Origin: Distichodus sexfasciatus
Lineage: Eukaryota; Chordata; Actinopteri; Characiformes; Distichodontidae
Length of the DNA: 64,000 nucleotides
Assembly: GCA_032718565.1 (NCBI GenBank)
Contig: JAVGVS010000022.1
Coordinates: 3,015,501-3,079,500 of the forward strand
Direction: 5' to 3'
Shown here: positions 13,901 to 28,900 of the stretch, piece by piece
How positions within the stretch are numbered: position 1 is the stretch's first letter
Layout of the letters: every line of letters begins with the position of its first letter
The notes under the pieces: generated by a model
Databases searched by the model: none
The model's input: the letters and a program-made list of their open reading frames with translations, nothing else
What the model was told of the DNA's origin: nothing
Program-made: the position numbers and the translations under genes

Positions 13901-16900
13901 TTACTTTCCATTCAGTTTAACAAGGAAACAATGTTTACCCGCTTGTGTTGACCCAGAGCTTTGACTTGACAATTCTACTGCCTTGTAAAATCTGGGTCAA
14001 GTAAGCTCATAAACTCATTACTGGAGATGCCCCTCATGCTACACACTCATGCCATTCCAAAGGGCCAGGGCTGAAGTGTGTAGCCTCAACTCTCAAGTAT
14101 TTTAGTTCAGAGGTTTAAATAGTTTACATTTATTACATTTAGCAGACACTCTCATCCAGAGCGATTTCCTTTCCCTAATAACTGGGACTGTCTCCCTGGA
14201 GAAACTTGGGGTTAAGGGTCATACTAAGGTGGGTTGGGTTAAGTTCCCAATGTTGTTTCCTGTGATTTCTAGCCAGCCAATTTTATGATGACCAAAAACA
14301 GGATTTTAGTTATTTAGACCACTGCACCACCACCAGTGTTCAAAAATATGATCTAAAAGATGATCTGTGATGTCAGCTTTCTTCCTAACCTGTTTCCACT
14401 CTATGGCCACCCTATAGATTCTGGATATCCTCTGCTCTCTCTGTGTCTGCAATGGAGTAGCTGTAAGAGCCAATCAGAACTTCATCTGTGATCACCTGCT
14501 GCCTAAGAGAGATCTACTCCTGCAGACACGATTGGTCAATGATGTGCAAAGGTAATGACTGCTCACTGTTGCAAATATGAATGCCTTGTGTAAAACGTTG
14601 AGTTTTACTGCTTTAATCTTACTGTAGTGTTCACCAGTAGATCGGCGGTCATGCCAGTGTCTTGTCTGTTTGACAGCATGAGACCTAACATCTTCCTGGG
14701 CATTAGCGAGGGTTCGGCTCAGTATAAGAAGTGGTACTTTGAGCTAATGATTGATCAAGTGGACCACTTCATGACTGGTGAAGCCACCCATCTTCGAGTA
14801 GGCTGGGCCACCACCAAAGGCTATGCTCCATACCCTGGAGGGGGCGAAGGCTGGGGTGGGAACGGTGTAGGGGACGATCTCTACTCCTACGGTTTTGATG
14901 GACTTCATCTGTGGTCAGGTACTTGCTTTTTAATTATTTGTTACTGCATCACAGGAATGTACAGAGGACCTAAAAGTAAAGATTCCTCACTAATTAAAAC
15001 CAGAATAACACTTGAATAAAGTACTGAGTATCTTATGTTAATGTACTTAAATAATAAAAGTATTTTGCTTTCATAAGGAAAGGTTAGCCATTGCAAAAAA
15101 ACCTTGAATTTCAGTGCTTTAATTTCCTGTGATAATGTTGATCACTTTTTGCTGACACTACAGACAAATTAGAGTGTCAATCAAAACAAGTAACAAGTTG
15201 TTACCAGATAAATCAAGAAGTCAGTGAAAATGTGCTGGAGTAAAAAAAAAATTGTTAAATTTTTGTCGAGTGCGCAGAGTCAACGTTTCCCATATTGATA
15301 ATACACATGTCCAAGAATAAATTACTAAAAGTAATACTTACCCTTACAAAAATTTTAGATTTTTGGCACAGTTGCGGTTAACCTTTGCAGCAAGGTCATA
15401 TGTTCATATGAAAACTTGCGGTGGACTTCTGCCAAACTTTGTGGAAAACTTAGGGCGAACATTTGATTCTATGGTTATGTTCTTTGTTACTACAGTAGGT
15501 TTATCAGAATGTTTATTGTTTGCGGCAAGTTTGCTGCACGTCCAGTTACACAAGTACTCTTCACATGAAAATGTTACAGTGCTCATCCAGTTAATAGTAA
15601 TTCAATTTAACTTACATGCTCCTTTAATATAAATCCAATCTGTAACTTGTGTAGCAACAAATGGCTTAAAAGCCTTAAGATTTGCACACCAACAAGTTAA
15701 CTGCGAATTGCTTATTTTCTTCCAACACAGTTGATTTTGAGTGTATATAATCCCACTGATAGCTTGCAATCCTGTGTCCATTGGGCCTGACCTGTGATGA
15801 CCCACACTAGGAGTGACTCGGCATACATTTTGGATGTATTCGGGCGCTCCATTGTTGCCTTCCTCTGTTCTGTCTTATATAAGCCAGTTGAATAATTTAG
15901 AATTCATGAGAACAATGATTACGGTCTCCCACTGCAGTTCCCCTCTCAAAGCTCAGCTCAACTAATGGTGCAGAGCAGCACGATTCACAGCAGTAAAATC
16001 CACTTACTCACCAAGCGTTGTGCATGCGGCAGGGCGCATCGCGAGGGCCGTGGCCTCCATTAACCAACACTTACTGAACTCGGATGACGTGGTGAGCTGC
16101 TGCCTGGACCTGGGAGCCCCGAGCATGTCCTTCCGCATCAATGGGCAACCCGTGCAGGGAATGTTTGAGGATTTCAACACAGACGGCTTCTTCTTCCCTG
16201 TCGTCAGTTTCTCTGCAGGGGTCAAGTGAGTCCCTCCAGCCCACACTGCCGCTCTTACATAAATTATCAAGTAGAATCATGCAGATGGTGTGTCTGCTGC
16301 TGAAGAAAATTCTGGGTGTTATCAGAGATCTGAGAAGATTTGAAGGTTTTTTTCTTTGCTTTTAAGGGAGGGGGGCGATGTGTAATAGTTAGTAATAATG
16401 GATGAGGATGAGATCCTGACGAAATTCTCAGAAGTACCTTTATTTTTAGTTCAGCAATGAACCTGCAGCTCTGGCACTTCATAGAATTTTTCACCGGGTC
16501 TTTTTCCGCTGGGCAAAAATTGCTGCTCTTTTCCTTTCACCTTGAAACCCAAGAGGTTTTTCATCGAGGACAGTGACAGGCCATTACTCACTGAACTTCA
16601 CAGCTGTTTCCAAACTAACTGACCATAGCCGAGACATATTTTGGAAATACGTGTGCAATGATATGAATAATGGATTCGAACAAATGAAATTCCGGTGACC
16701 GCTCCCAATTTTTGCTGCAGGGTTCGCTTCCTGTTGGGGGGCCGGCACGGAGACTTTAAGTTCCTGCCCCCGGCGGGCTATGCGCCATGTTACGAGGCTC
16801 TGCTCCCCAAAGAGAAGATGCGTGTGGAGCCTGTTAAGGAGTACAAGCGAGATTTGGAGGGAGTGAGGGACCTTTTGGGAACAACCCAGTTCCTCTCCCA

Positions 16901-19900
16901 GGCCTCGTTCATCCCTGTGCCTGTCAATACGAGCCAGGTGAGATTTTATGAACAAACCTCCTGTAATATTCTTTATATTCTATGCTGGGAAAGTGAAACA
17001 ATAGGTCAATAAGTACAGTGATATTTTGGCTATTTTGTAACATGTGCAGTACTTGTAAATACTGTATACATACTATCATATTATTATATTAATACACAAA
17101 TATGTATTGTGTTCTGCTTTTTTGTATTCTTAAAATCTCATGGAAAGCAAATGAGCTTGTTTTGGGCATTACCATGTTTTTAAAAAAAGTATATTCCCAT
17201 TCAGCACAGTCCCTTTTGTCCTTCCACTTAAATTATTATTTACATGTATTTCCCCTGTGCCGCTATACTACAGTTTTTCAGTTGTTTGACATGCGAGTGA
17301 CTAGAAACCTGAGAATACTAATCACTCCATTTTTATATGTCAGATCGTTCTGCCTCCACATTTGGAAAACGTGCGTGACAAGCTGGCAGAGAACATCCAC
17401 GAGCTCTGGGGTATGAACAAAATCGAGCTTGGCTGGACTTATGGCAAGGTGAGAAATCTGCTTGAGAATCAGAACATATCGAAAAAAAAAGCAGGGCCAC
17501 AGACGCAGACATCCCCAGAGAAAAACAGCGAAGCAGAAAGGGTAGAGACACTATCGCTCTACTGATTCTTATCTGTGTTACATTAGCTGAATTAGCAGAG
17601 TCACTTCTGCCTGAAGAACTGACCATCCAGAGAAAGCCATAGGAACATAATTGAAAATGTCACCCTGAATTTAAAGTGTCTGACTAGCATTAAGCATCCT
17701 AAATAGCCGACCAACATCGGGGCATGTAGATCTCATTTTCAGATAATGGGACCAGGAGGGATGGGAACACGTTGTTGTAATCGTACCTGTGTACGCTGTT
17801 CATTGCAGCAGTGTGAGATCTGAAAAATGCTGGTCACGTACCAATGAGTGTGTACCATTAAACACACACACACACACACACAGTCTTGTATTACTATCTT
17901 TGTGAGGTCCATAGACTCCCATAATGAATAAAGTACAGAATTTTACACCTACACCCTAATCTAACCCTAACCTTAACCTCAGTAACCAAAAGCACATCTT
18001 TTACCTCTTTTAGTTTCTCAAATAAAACAAGCACATTTTCTATAAAGTCGTTTTTCCTCATGGGGACCTCTCAAATGTCTCCACAAAACCCCAAAAAACA
18101 AATAAAAGTGATTTTAGGGGACAAAAAGGTCCCCACAATGCGATAAATACATGAACACACACACACACACACACTCAGTATAGAGCAGCTGTGGGTATAG
18201 TTTGTACAGAGTGCTGCAGTCTTCGGCGCACAAAGGCTGTTAATGAACAACTCAACGTCTAAGATTGCAGTAGGAGAAATTTATCACGGGTGAGAACCTG
18301 CTACTCCAGAGGCCAAGTCTGATCATTTATTAGCGACAATATTTTGGATGCCCAGATGTTCAGAAATCAATTTGCTATTAACGAGACCTCATTAGCTGAA
18401 CGTGACATTGTCCCCAACAAGAGACAGGATCTTAGCAGGAGCAACAGCAGAAACTTGGCAAGCGTCCTGACTCTCGTGGCCAGTCTTCATTTTTTATACC
18501 CAAAAGACTTTGAGCACATCTTAGCCAATTAAAGTCCAAATGAGTTGCACGTTCTTAACTGAAGACACATTTAATTTTTATTTAGTTATACTGTCGTATA
18601 TTACCCAGCCCTTTGTTTCCTCTTCTGACATGTATTGCCTCATCATTATACTATATGAGGGATTCAAAAATGTTCCACTGTGGCACAGAGGTGCAGATAA
18701 AAAGAAAAACTTCTCTTGTTAATCTAATGCTGTTCTAAAAATTTGTTAGAATCAACTGCAAAGTGCAAGATTAGATTGAAGCATCTGAAGATGAAATGGT
18801 CTTGTTTTAAGCAGTGACAGGCCTTATCCTGCCATGTTTTACAGCTAAACATTTTAGAATCCTACAATAATTTTACAATAACATTTCTTTTCTCTAAAGG
18901 TACGAGATGACAACAAGAGACAGCATCCTTGCCTGGTTGACTTCTCGAAGCTACCAGAAACCGAAAAGAATTATAACCTGCAGATGTCAACAGAGACCTT
19001 GAAGTTAGTTGTTTTTGCGTTTATTTTTCAGAGAGGCTGATTTAGGATCTTTACAGTAACAATTGGTTTTCCAAAGAGTATTATTTGAGAAACTCAGGTT
19101 AACAGAAAAATGATTTAGCAAAAAATGTCATTCTGAATGTCTTAGCATGTGTTTTGATAATGCAGAACTCTGCTAGCTTTGGGATGCCATGTTGTACAAG
19201 TCAATATGAACGCTGAAGAAGATCTGAAGAAAATCAAACTTCCCAAAGAGTAAGTCCACACTTCACTTTCATGCCACTAAAGTTTGTTAGTAACCAATAA
19301 ATAGAGCAACTAATTATACGATAAATCAAAATTGATTTTAGTTTTGTATGTTTCAGTTTGTGTGTTTTAAGATGTACACCACTCACCTACATACATCATT
19401 TTCATATTTTTAGTAATTCTGTTAAATGAAATGTCTGACATTGTCTTACAAAAACTCCACAGTTTGGGAGTGTTGGAATATCCTTTGATCTTTTCCCTCA
19501 CAGCTATGTGATGTCAAATGGTTATAAGCCTTCACCACTAGAACTTTCTGATGTGAAACTGACACCTGGCCAGGAAGTTCTGGTAGATAAACTGGCTGAA
19601 AACGCTCACAACGTTTGGGCCAAAGATCGCATTAAGCAAGGATGGACCTATGGTATCCAGCAGGTAAATCCATATTTATCAAATGTTCTACATAAAAAGA
19701 CTTAAATAAAGCCTTTTTTCAATACTCTTTACTTTTATCTGTAGGATTTGAAGAGTAGACGTAATCCCCGTCTGGTACCATATGCTTTATTAGACGAGCG
19801 CACAAAGAAGTCCAACAGAGACAGCCTTCGTGAAGCCATTCGGACATTAATTGGTTATGGCTATAACATTGATCCTCCTGACCAAGAAAGTGAGAATGGA

Positions 19901-22900
19901 CTAAATGTTCTGTGCAATTTATTCATGCATGCAAATCAAGCTGTCTTTATGCAGTTCATAAACACACCAAAAGTCACCATTTGTTAGTGATGAACCTCAC
20001 CGTTTTTCTTTTTTCACAGCTGCCCACTTGGTGGAAAAAAATAGCGTTGAGAGTGTTCGTTTCTTCCGTGTGGAGAAGACCTATGCCGTGAAGTCAGGAA
20101 AGTGGTATTTTGAATTCGAGGCTGTGACTGGAGGACAAATGTGTGTGGGCTGGGCTCGGCCTGGCTGTAGACCTGACCTTGAACTGGGCTTAGATGACCA
20201 GGCTTACGTTTTTGATGGATACAGAGTAAGTGTTGCAAATTCACACTCCAGTACTCTACTTCAGTGATTTACACTAGCTTTGAAAAGAGTCTTGAAAGTT
20301 ATTTACGTGAGTTAATATCCACTCACTGTTTAAGAGGCTGTTCTCCCTCTTCTCCAACGACTTTCAGGGCCGCCGGGTGCACATGGGCAGTCATTTCTTT
20401 GGAAGAACATGGAGCAATGGTGATGTGGTGGGGTGCATGATTAACATGGAGGACAAGTCTATGATATTCACCCTCAATGGGGAAATTCTCATCACCAACA
20501 AGGGCTCAGAGCTCTGCTTTGCTGACTTTGAGACAGAAGATGGTGAGTTTGTGACATTAAAAAATACTACACAAGTGATCTTGACAGTCTGGAGGCAAAA
20601 TGCTGTAATACATCATGGTTGACATGGTTCCGGTTCAGATGTGCACAGAATCAGTAATTTCTTGATTCATGTGCTGACGTAAAATGTTACTTGATTAAAA
20701 AATGGCTGTAGTGCTATAAATATGCTGTCAAATGAAATCTGCTGTAATCAATCAATCTGTTCTTCCTCGTCCTCATTTAAAAGATATATGCCAGTAATCA
20801 ATGCAAATGAGTTTTTCTAGGAAACATTAATGAATTTTATGCCAGGACTCAATGTATCATACTTTCTCCAGGATTTATACCGGTCTGCAGTTTAGGACTT
20901 TCCCAGATTGGTCGTATGAACTTGGGCAAGGATGCCAGCACCTTTAAGTACTACACAGTGTGTGGCTTACAAGAGGGCTTCAGGCCTTTTGCAGTCAACA
21001 TGAACCGAGAGGTCACTATGTGGTTCAGCAAGCGCCTTCCCACGTTTGTAAACGTGCCAGAGGAACACGAGCACATTGAGGTACAGTTTGAAAGTGCTCA
21101 CCATTGGCAAAAGATGCAAGAGTTCCATTTCAGAAACTAGAAATCCTGCAAGATGCCAGCTAACGATAAATGTAATCTATTGGGATTTTTTTAAGGCTAC
21201 ATCATGTTTACAACTGATGCTAAAGGTATTCGTCATAAGTCACATTGGTGGATTTAACTGATTCAATACTTTAACTAACTGAGCTAATATTAGTTAGTTA
21301 ATATCATTTAATATTAATATTGGTATATTGGAGCAAATCCCTGATCAGGAATGTCTCTTTCTAAATTTTACAAATCTGCTGCAGAAGAATGTTCTTCTGC
21401 ATTCTTTGTAGGTGCACATCTACCAAAACATGCATTCATATTGATGAAATCATATTGATGTTTATATTTATGCTTAGGTGACAAGAATTGACGGCACAGT
21501 GGACACTCCACCGTGTCTAAAAGTGACCCATAAGACTTTTGGCACACAGGCCAGCAACAATGACATGATGTACTGTCGTCTGAGCATGCCTGTTGAATTC
21601 TATCAAAGTCCCAGCAAAACCACCAATATCAACGAGGTGGCCAGTGATGATCAAAAATCCAAGAAAGACGACGGTGGGAAGGTTAATTATGGCAGCATTA
21701 CGAAGGTACATACTGCACTTACTTGACTGGCAATAACATTTAAATTATTGATGGCAATGTGGATCATTAAAGGACTCCACTAAAAATGATAATTTGCCTT
21801 ACATAATTTACATTTATCCTACTGAATATGTCTGCGCTGGGTGATAAATCTCTTCTCCCTGCTTGTGTTTCTAGTACTTCCACTCGGTTCGAGTGTTTGC
21901 AGGTCAGGACCCAGCTTCAGTGTGGGTTGGATGGGTGACACCAGACTATCACTATTACAGCAAAAACTTCAACCTGAACAAGGTCCGTACAGTGACGGTG
22001 ACTCTAGGAGATGAACGTGGTCGAGTTCATGAGAGGTCAGTGATACATGCACACTGAATAAAAAGTTGAATGAATATGTTACGTTTTAGTGTTTTTCTCT
22101 GAAATGGAGCAAGGTCAATAACAAATTTATTCAAGTGGTTGTTGTTGGTTTCTTATTTGTCTAAACAATGATCATTTTAGAGCCTTTACTCAAGATTTGA
22201 GAGAAGCCTTCTCAATACATTCATATACTAGTACACTCCCCATGATGCACCCTTATAGAACAAAAGATTGCATGTAGATAATACATAACATGAATAAAAG
22301 ATAAGAAAGCAGACAGCTATCTAAGTATTTATCTATGTATGCCTTGATAAGTGCATGCACACAGCAATATATGTACAAATTACCCAAGTACAATAAAAAC
22401 ACATGAAATGACAGAAGATATAAAGTGACAGTTGCTTTTTTGCATGATACTCTTGAACAAAATATAGCTGCAATTTAGTTGTAATGTTTAGGGTATTAAC
22501 CAGGATACGGATAAGACAAACAACAGATGCAGAACTGAAATTGTTCATGAGTGTGCAAACACGCACTTTAGTGCAGAATAATGAGAAGACCGTTAACTTT
22601 GTAATATTTTACTGCTGTGGTGAAAGCGCTAAGTTGATTATTACAATTTTAACAATCATTGCCTTGCTAGTTTAAGGTATCCCTTAAAATAGATATTAAA
22701 ATATTTCTTAAGCTGGTTTTACATGTTTAAAACTGGTCCTCGGACATAAAAACACTACTGATACTATCGCGACAGCCAGTCAATAATAGGAAAAATCTTT
22801 ACTAGTTTTACTTAAATGCAAAGCACCAAAAACGCATATTAGTTAATACACAAAGTTCGGTTGCATGAACAAATCCCGCCCTGCTTTGGTAACAGCCTAT

Positions 22901-25900
22901 CATGTAGGTAGCTAATGCCGTGTGCTACATGTACGCAGCCAAACAGCGAACAGCTGTATGTTCCAGGTGAGGATATAAAAAGCGCGAAGTGAGAGAATAC
23001 TGACAGTCTGTCAGTAAGTGTTTAGTGGGAATGACAACTCCGGTCAAAGGCGTGGTATTATTAAAAGGCTGATCATTATCAGGACATTGTTGTGTGTAAA
23101 TTATGCAGAACAAACAAGTTGTTTATTGCGTGTTTACAGCGCAGTGATTCTTTATCTCTGATGACCTACTCAGCATGATGGGAAAGTCCGGCCCCTACAC
23201 TTTACAAACACGGCACTTTTGTAGTGTTGGGAATTCCTAGAGAGATCATATCTGTCGCATTTGCACCATCGTTGGGAAAATGAAAGTTGCTCTGCATAAG
23301 AGCGTATGCTAAATACCTTGAATTTAAATGGAAGCTTGAAGTAATTTGTGTAATGGGAAGTTTCATGTTGTTTTGTCTGTTTTGCCGTTTCGATTGAGAT
23401 GTAAATTTTGAATTACTATGTTAACAAAACACTAAATTTCACCCATTTTGTAACTTACCAAATTCAAGAGTTTCTTTTGTCTTATTATGTTGACTTCCAT
23501 GCCTTAATTAAAGAAAACGTTAAATACATTAAATACATTTTAAAATATATTTTCTATCCCTTGTTAAAACAGTGAAATACTTAGCATTGTGTTGTTGTTG
23601 GAATGGAGAAATGAGGGAGTGATTGACTGACAGTCAAAACAGAACAAAAACCGTATCTGGTTTTGTAAACACATGGCAAAGAGAAAACTTAAAGACCAAA
23701 ACATTAAAACTCATCCAAAAGGACCCCGCATCTTAAAGTCTTTCTCATTTCCTTCATTTATATTGTAAATTGTAGTCTTACTTAAATGCCTTATCTATAG
23801 GACTGGATTGCGTTTTTACATTTGGTGAAGTTTAATACCTTTTTATTAACCCAGTTTTATCCGTGGTATGTCTGTAATTTGATGGAAGTTGTGGAAAAGT
23901 GCATGATGTTTCACTCTCTGTTTTCTCTTGTGTATTATTTGTCCAGTGTGAGGAGGAGTAATTGCTACATGGTTTGTGCTGGAGACTTGACTGGCGGCTC
24001 TTCCGGACGCAGTAATGTTGATCTTGAAATTGGCTGCCACATTGACCTGTCCACTGGACTTGTCTCCTTCACCTCCAATGGCAAGGAGCTTCCTACTGCA
24101 TATCAGGTATTCTCACACAAGTCTAGCTTTAGAAAGAATAACTTTATTGGTGATCCTTTGAAATTCAAGCAATAAACAGAGTTGACCAGACATTGACTGT
24201 CTTATAAGTTTTTAGAATCTTATACCCAACAAACCCTCTCCCTAACTTGGGAAATCCTCTTTGTTATCTATGTTAATTTGTTTCTTCCTCATGTTTTAAT
24301 CTCAGTGTCAATGTAATTAACCTGACGGCCTGGCTGCATACCACTTCTGTCCAACTTCTAGGGTTATAATTAACTTTATCACTTCTTAAATGAATTTTGT
24401 CAATAATCCCGTCTGTTTTACTTCCTTTGCAATACATTTAACACTGTTAACCTCTAAACTGACTTCAAAGTCCCAGACTCCAGCATGCCATTATTAAATT
24501 GTACAGTCGCGTCAAAAGTAAAAGCTTTTTCTTTCATCTTAGAAAATCTATAAAAGCACAAATCACCAATTTTCAGAGACTTACTTTATGATGTCTCCCT
24601 GTAGTTTGCTTTAATTTTAGTTCTGCCTTTTAAAATGCAATTTTATGTAAAATATAATTAATAATTATATAATTGTTCAGCCCCTAAAGTTTACTCTCCC
24701 AAGATACTGCATTGATGCTAACATGCAGCCTGTTTTATCAAGAATATTGTTTCTTTTTTGCTGACTCAAATCTTAGTTTGCCTCAGGCTCTGATTTCAGA
24801 GACTGATCCTATGCCAAATTCAGACTGGCTGTCTGGGGCGCTTCAGTGTCGGTTCCTCGTCTGACAGCAGACAGGATTTTCCTTAATCTTGACTAGTGTT
24901 CAGAACACTTGCCTTATCAAAGGACAATTCAACATGTTTGATGTTTTCATCTTCTATCTGTCAGGTGGAGCCCAACACCAAACTGTTCCCTGCAGTGTTT
25001 GTTCAGCCCACAAGCCCCAACCTGTTCCAGTTTGAATTCCCCAAGATCCAGGTGAGTCTTGCCTGAAAGCTTATCAGAAAACTAACTTGAGGAACGTCAT
25101 CATCGTCATCATCACCATCATCAAGTTTTAGTGATATTTTCAATCTGTATGTTTTTCCTTTCAGGATGCCATGCCTCTGTCTTCAGCCATTTTTAAGAGT
25201 TTACGCTGTAATCCTGAACCTCAGTGCCCCCCACGCCTGGATATACAGACTATCTTAGCTGTTCTGTGGAGCAGGATGCCCAACACCTTCCTTTCGGTTG
25301 AGACGGCCCGGGTCAGTGAGAGGCATGGCTGGGTGGTGCAGTGTTTGGAGCCTCTGCAGATGATGGCTGTACATATTCCTGAAGAAAACAGGTGTGTCAC
25401 TTTCCATTTAAAGAAAAGCATGACGTTCATCAACAGAAACACATCCCAGTGTCTTCTGGTGGATGTTTGATGTGCGAATCTGGCTGTTGCTTTTCGTAAT
25501 TTCAAAATTATTGCCAGTCCTACTGTATGAGCAGGTTTGACTCAACCCAGCTAAAATACTGTACTGACCTAGACGTTTTTAAATTTTCTTCTCTAATGCC
25601 CTCCAGGTGCATTGACATCATGGAACTTTCAGAGAACGAGGATCTCAGACAGTTCCACTATCACACCCTTAAACTCTACTGCGCCCTCTGCGCCTTGGGC
25701 AACACCCGGGTAGCCCATGCCCTCTGCAGCCACCTTGACCAATCGCAGCTCCTCTACACCATCGACAACCAATACTTGACCGGTCAGCTTCGCGAGGGCT
25801 TCTACGACGTGCTCATCAGCATCCACCTAGACACGGCTAAAGAGGCCCAGCTGATGATGAACAATGAGTTCATCATCCCCATCACGAACGAGATGCGCAG

Positions 25901-28900
25901 CATTTGCCTCTTTCCCGACCAAACCAAGCGCCACTCTCTGCCCGGTGTGGGCCTCAGCACCTCGCTTAGCCCCCGCCTCAACTTCTCCCCGCCCTGCTTC
26001 ATATGCACCAAGCGTGAGCACCTCTTCAGCCCCCAGATCCCGCTGGGCATCCTAAAGGAGAAGGCCATCAGCATGCTGACGGAGGCAGTCCAGGGCGGCG
26101 GCATCCACATCCGTGACCCCGTAGGGGGCAGCGTGGAGTATCAGTTCGTGCCCATCCTCAAGCTCATTGGCACCCTGCTGATCATGGGAGCCCTGACCAG
26201 TGACGAGGTCAGGCTCATTCTGCTTCTCATCGAGCCCAACGTGTTTGGGGAGGGCAAGGAGGACGAAGCGCAACCCACGGCAGTGGAGGAGGCAGTGGAG
26301 AAGGAGAAGGAAAAGGAGGAGGCCACCAGCAACGAGGAGAAAGCAGTGGAAGCAGGAGAGGAGGAGAGTAAGGAAACCAAGCAACCAGCCAAAGGCCTGC
26401 TCGAGAAGAGCCTGCCGGAGCCAGTGAAGCACCAGGTGAGCGTCGACGCTGTCTTTTAAAACTTGCTTTTCAAAAGGCCAAAGCGCTTAGGATTTCTGTG
26501 AAATTAATAGGAGTGTAATGATCTATCGTTCAATACATTGATTCAATGATCAACGAGCGTGGTTCATCAATCCAAAATGAAAACATCAGTCAGACATCAG
26601 ACATAATAGGAATTTGTTCATGAAATTGACTTATTCAAATTCATCAAGATTCTGATGTTCATCATTCATTATCCAAACCGCTTAATCTCTATCGGGGTCC
26701 CGGGTACTGAAGCCCGTTCCGAGAACTACGGGTGCAAGGCGAGGACCAACCCTAGGCAGGTGCCGACACCCTTACCCGTTGATGTTAATTTGGGATTTTT
26801 TGTTTTTAGTGTTTTGAAACAGTGGAAGGTTTATACTGTACTGCTGTGAATAAATTTCGCTGAAAAACGTACCCTTTCCGTGCTAAAAACGTGACTTTCT
26901 TGAGGTGAGGAATTCAATTCCAGCAGAATGTTAAAAGTTTCTGTTTTGACCACTCTACTCCAATATTTACGGTAAATCCACTAGTGTGCAGATATTTCTC
27001 CGTAATCCATCTTCGTCTCCCGAGTTCAGTTAACCTAACGCAGGTAGGCTATCCGTGTGGCTGTGAATGCAGCGTAGGCTACCGTAAATGCAAACGTAGC
27101 CGCGACCGCACCAAGCGTCTGTGAGTGCTACGTCGATAGTCAACTTCAAAGGCAGATTTCTCCGTTTCTCACTTGGCGTGACAGGTGAAACCCGACTCCT
27201 TTGAATGTTGATATCTCAGTCATATGTCGATCAATTCATTCGATATAGGTATCGTTTTGAAGCTTGATTTATGCCCTTTCATGAAAACATAACTCAATTT
27301 TGAAAATTTGCAACAAACGACTGATTTTGCCGTGGAGGGTCACAGTTTAGAGTCGCCAAGTAACTTGAAGTGCATGCCTTTGGACTGTGGGAGGAAACCA
27401 GAGCACCCGGAAAAAACCCAAACGAACACGGGAAGAGCATGCAAACTCCACACAGAGAGGCCCTAATGGCTGACCCGGGGATCGAACCCAGGACCATCTC
27501 ACTGTGAGGCAGCAGCGCTAAACACTGCGCCACCGTGCCGCCCACTGACGTTCATCAGTGTATTCTAATTTGAGATTTGTTTTTAGATAAGAACAGAACC
27601 TACAAAGTGCAAAGAGCACATTTATGCTTATTGGGTTTTCTTCAATTCTCCGGTTATGTAGTATTATACTATTTAAATGTCTTAATTTGCTATAGAACAC
27701 ATTTAAATAAAAAATGTGAAAATATTGGTGAATGAAAGGTGTATTGCTTTTTATTTAAATGTCTGGTTGAGGTCAGGAATAAACATGTCATGATATTTTA
27801 GCTGCTTTTTATGATTTGATTTGAATGGAAGTAATTGTGTTATGCTTATGATATTGTCTCATATCAATGACCTTTTCTAAAAATGCTGAGAACTATGCTC
27901 AAAATGCTCTGTCCTCGCTCAACTGCTTTCGTGCTCACTTGACTTGGCACTGTGTATTTACGTGCGCAACCCTGCCTGCGCTCGCACTCGACTCTGCCTT
28001 CCTCATTTATCGGCATTGGTATCGGTGTTGGCAGATATAATTCCCTTATCGTGCTTCAGTACAAATTATTTTAGCCTAGCTGGGCCAGTGGAAGTGCAGT
28101 GTTCTATCTCAGTGTTGGTGCACCATAAGATTGGGATTTCAAATCCTGAGAGACCCAAAAACCACAATTAACACCATGTTGCTCCAGGGAGTCTCTGCAA
28201 TAAGAAGTGTATAATTTGCTCTGGAAAAGGCCATCTGCAAAATGCCATAAATGTAAATGGAAAACAGCCTTGTCAGGAATTAATTTTTAATTGGTTCATG
28301 ATGGTCATTGGCTGGCATCTCTGATGCTTAATAAGATGTCAAAACAACACGTGAGCTGAGTTGCCAAGCTGGTTCTTCAGTAAAGTGAACGTAAAGTTAT
28401 CTAAAAAGTACAACTTTAGAAAGTCAGCTTGCTGGACACTGCGGTTCCCTTCCCTTTTACAGAAGTTGTTAGTTATGTGGTAAAGCATGTAGGTAGAAAA
28501 CTCACCTCACTGGTCCCCATAGAAAACTGCAGTAGTAGGTTATATGAATTTATTTTATTGTCATTAGTCATTGTCACAAAATTGTTTATAATGTGATAAA
28601 TATAGGGCCTGTGTCCACCAAACGTCTTTTTGCCGCTGGCAGTGCCTGTTTTTAATACAACTATAAGAGCTTCAGCGTTCAGAGCGCCTAGCGCCTTCAG
28701 TGGGAAAAAAACGGTTTTGTCGCGGTGCTCAGAGCGCTCTGAAAGTGAGGTTTTGAGCGCTCTTAGCAGAAAAAATGTGTTTGATGGAGACAGGCCCTAG
28801 GTACAGACAAAATATAAAGCTTCTTATTACTTTTTCTACAGATACTACTCTTTTCTTACTCTTTAGTCATTTTGCTGTCGTTCATATGCAGATGTGTCAA

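Larger units (their letters stand above)
26508..27870. mobile_element. Composite repeat cluster, left border taggagtgtaatgat
   Basis: Begins with ggagtgtaatgatctatcgttc, the inverse of the end of the repeat at 62690-63335 (atgtatcattacactcct). The right part (about 27720-27875: ttatttaaatgtctggttgaggtcaggaa) matches 35280-35500. A SINE lies within it in two pieces. Probably a degraded hAT-like element with nested insertions; borders are approximate. Confidence 0.45.

Noticed and set aside
15363..15632. 89-residue open frame in intron w17
   Set aside because: No recognisable domain, no splice-site support, AT-rich intronic composition.
25629..26432. Several antisense open frames over the 829-nt exon
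   Set aside because: Mirror images of a GC-rich conserved exon; no splice logic or homology of their own.
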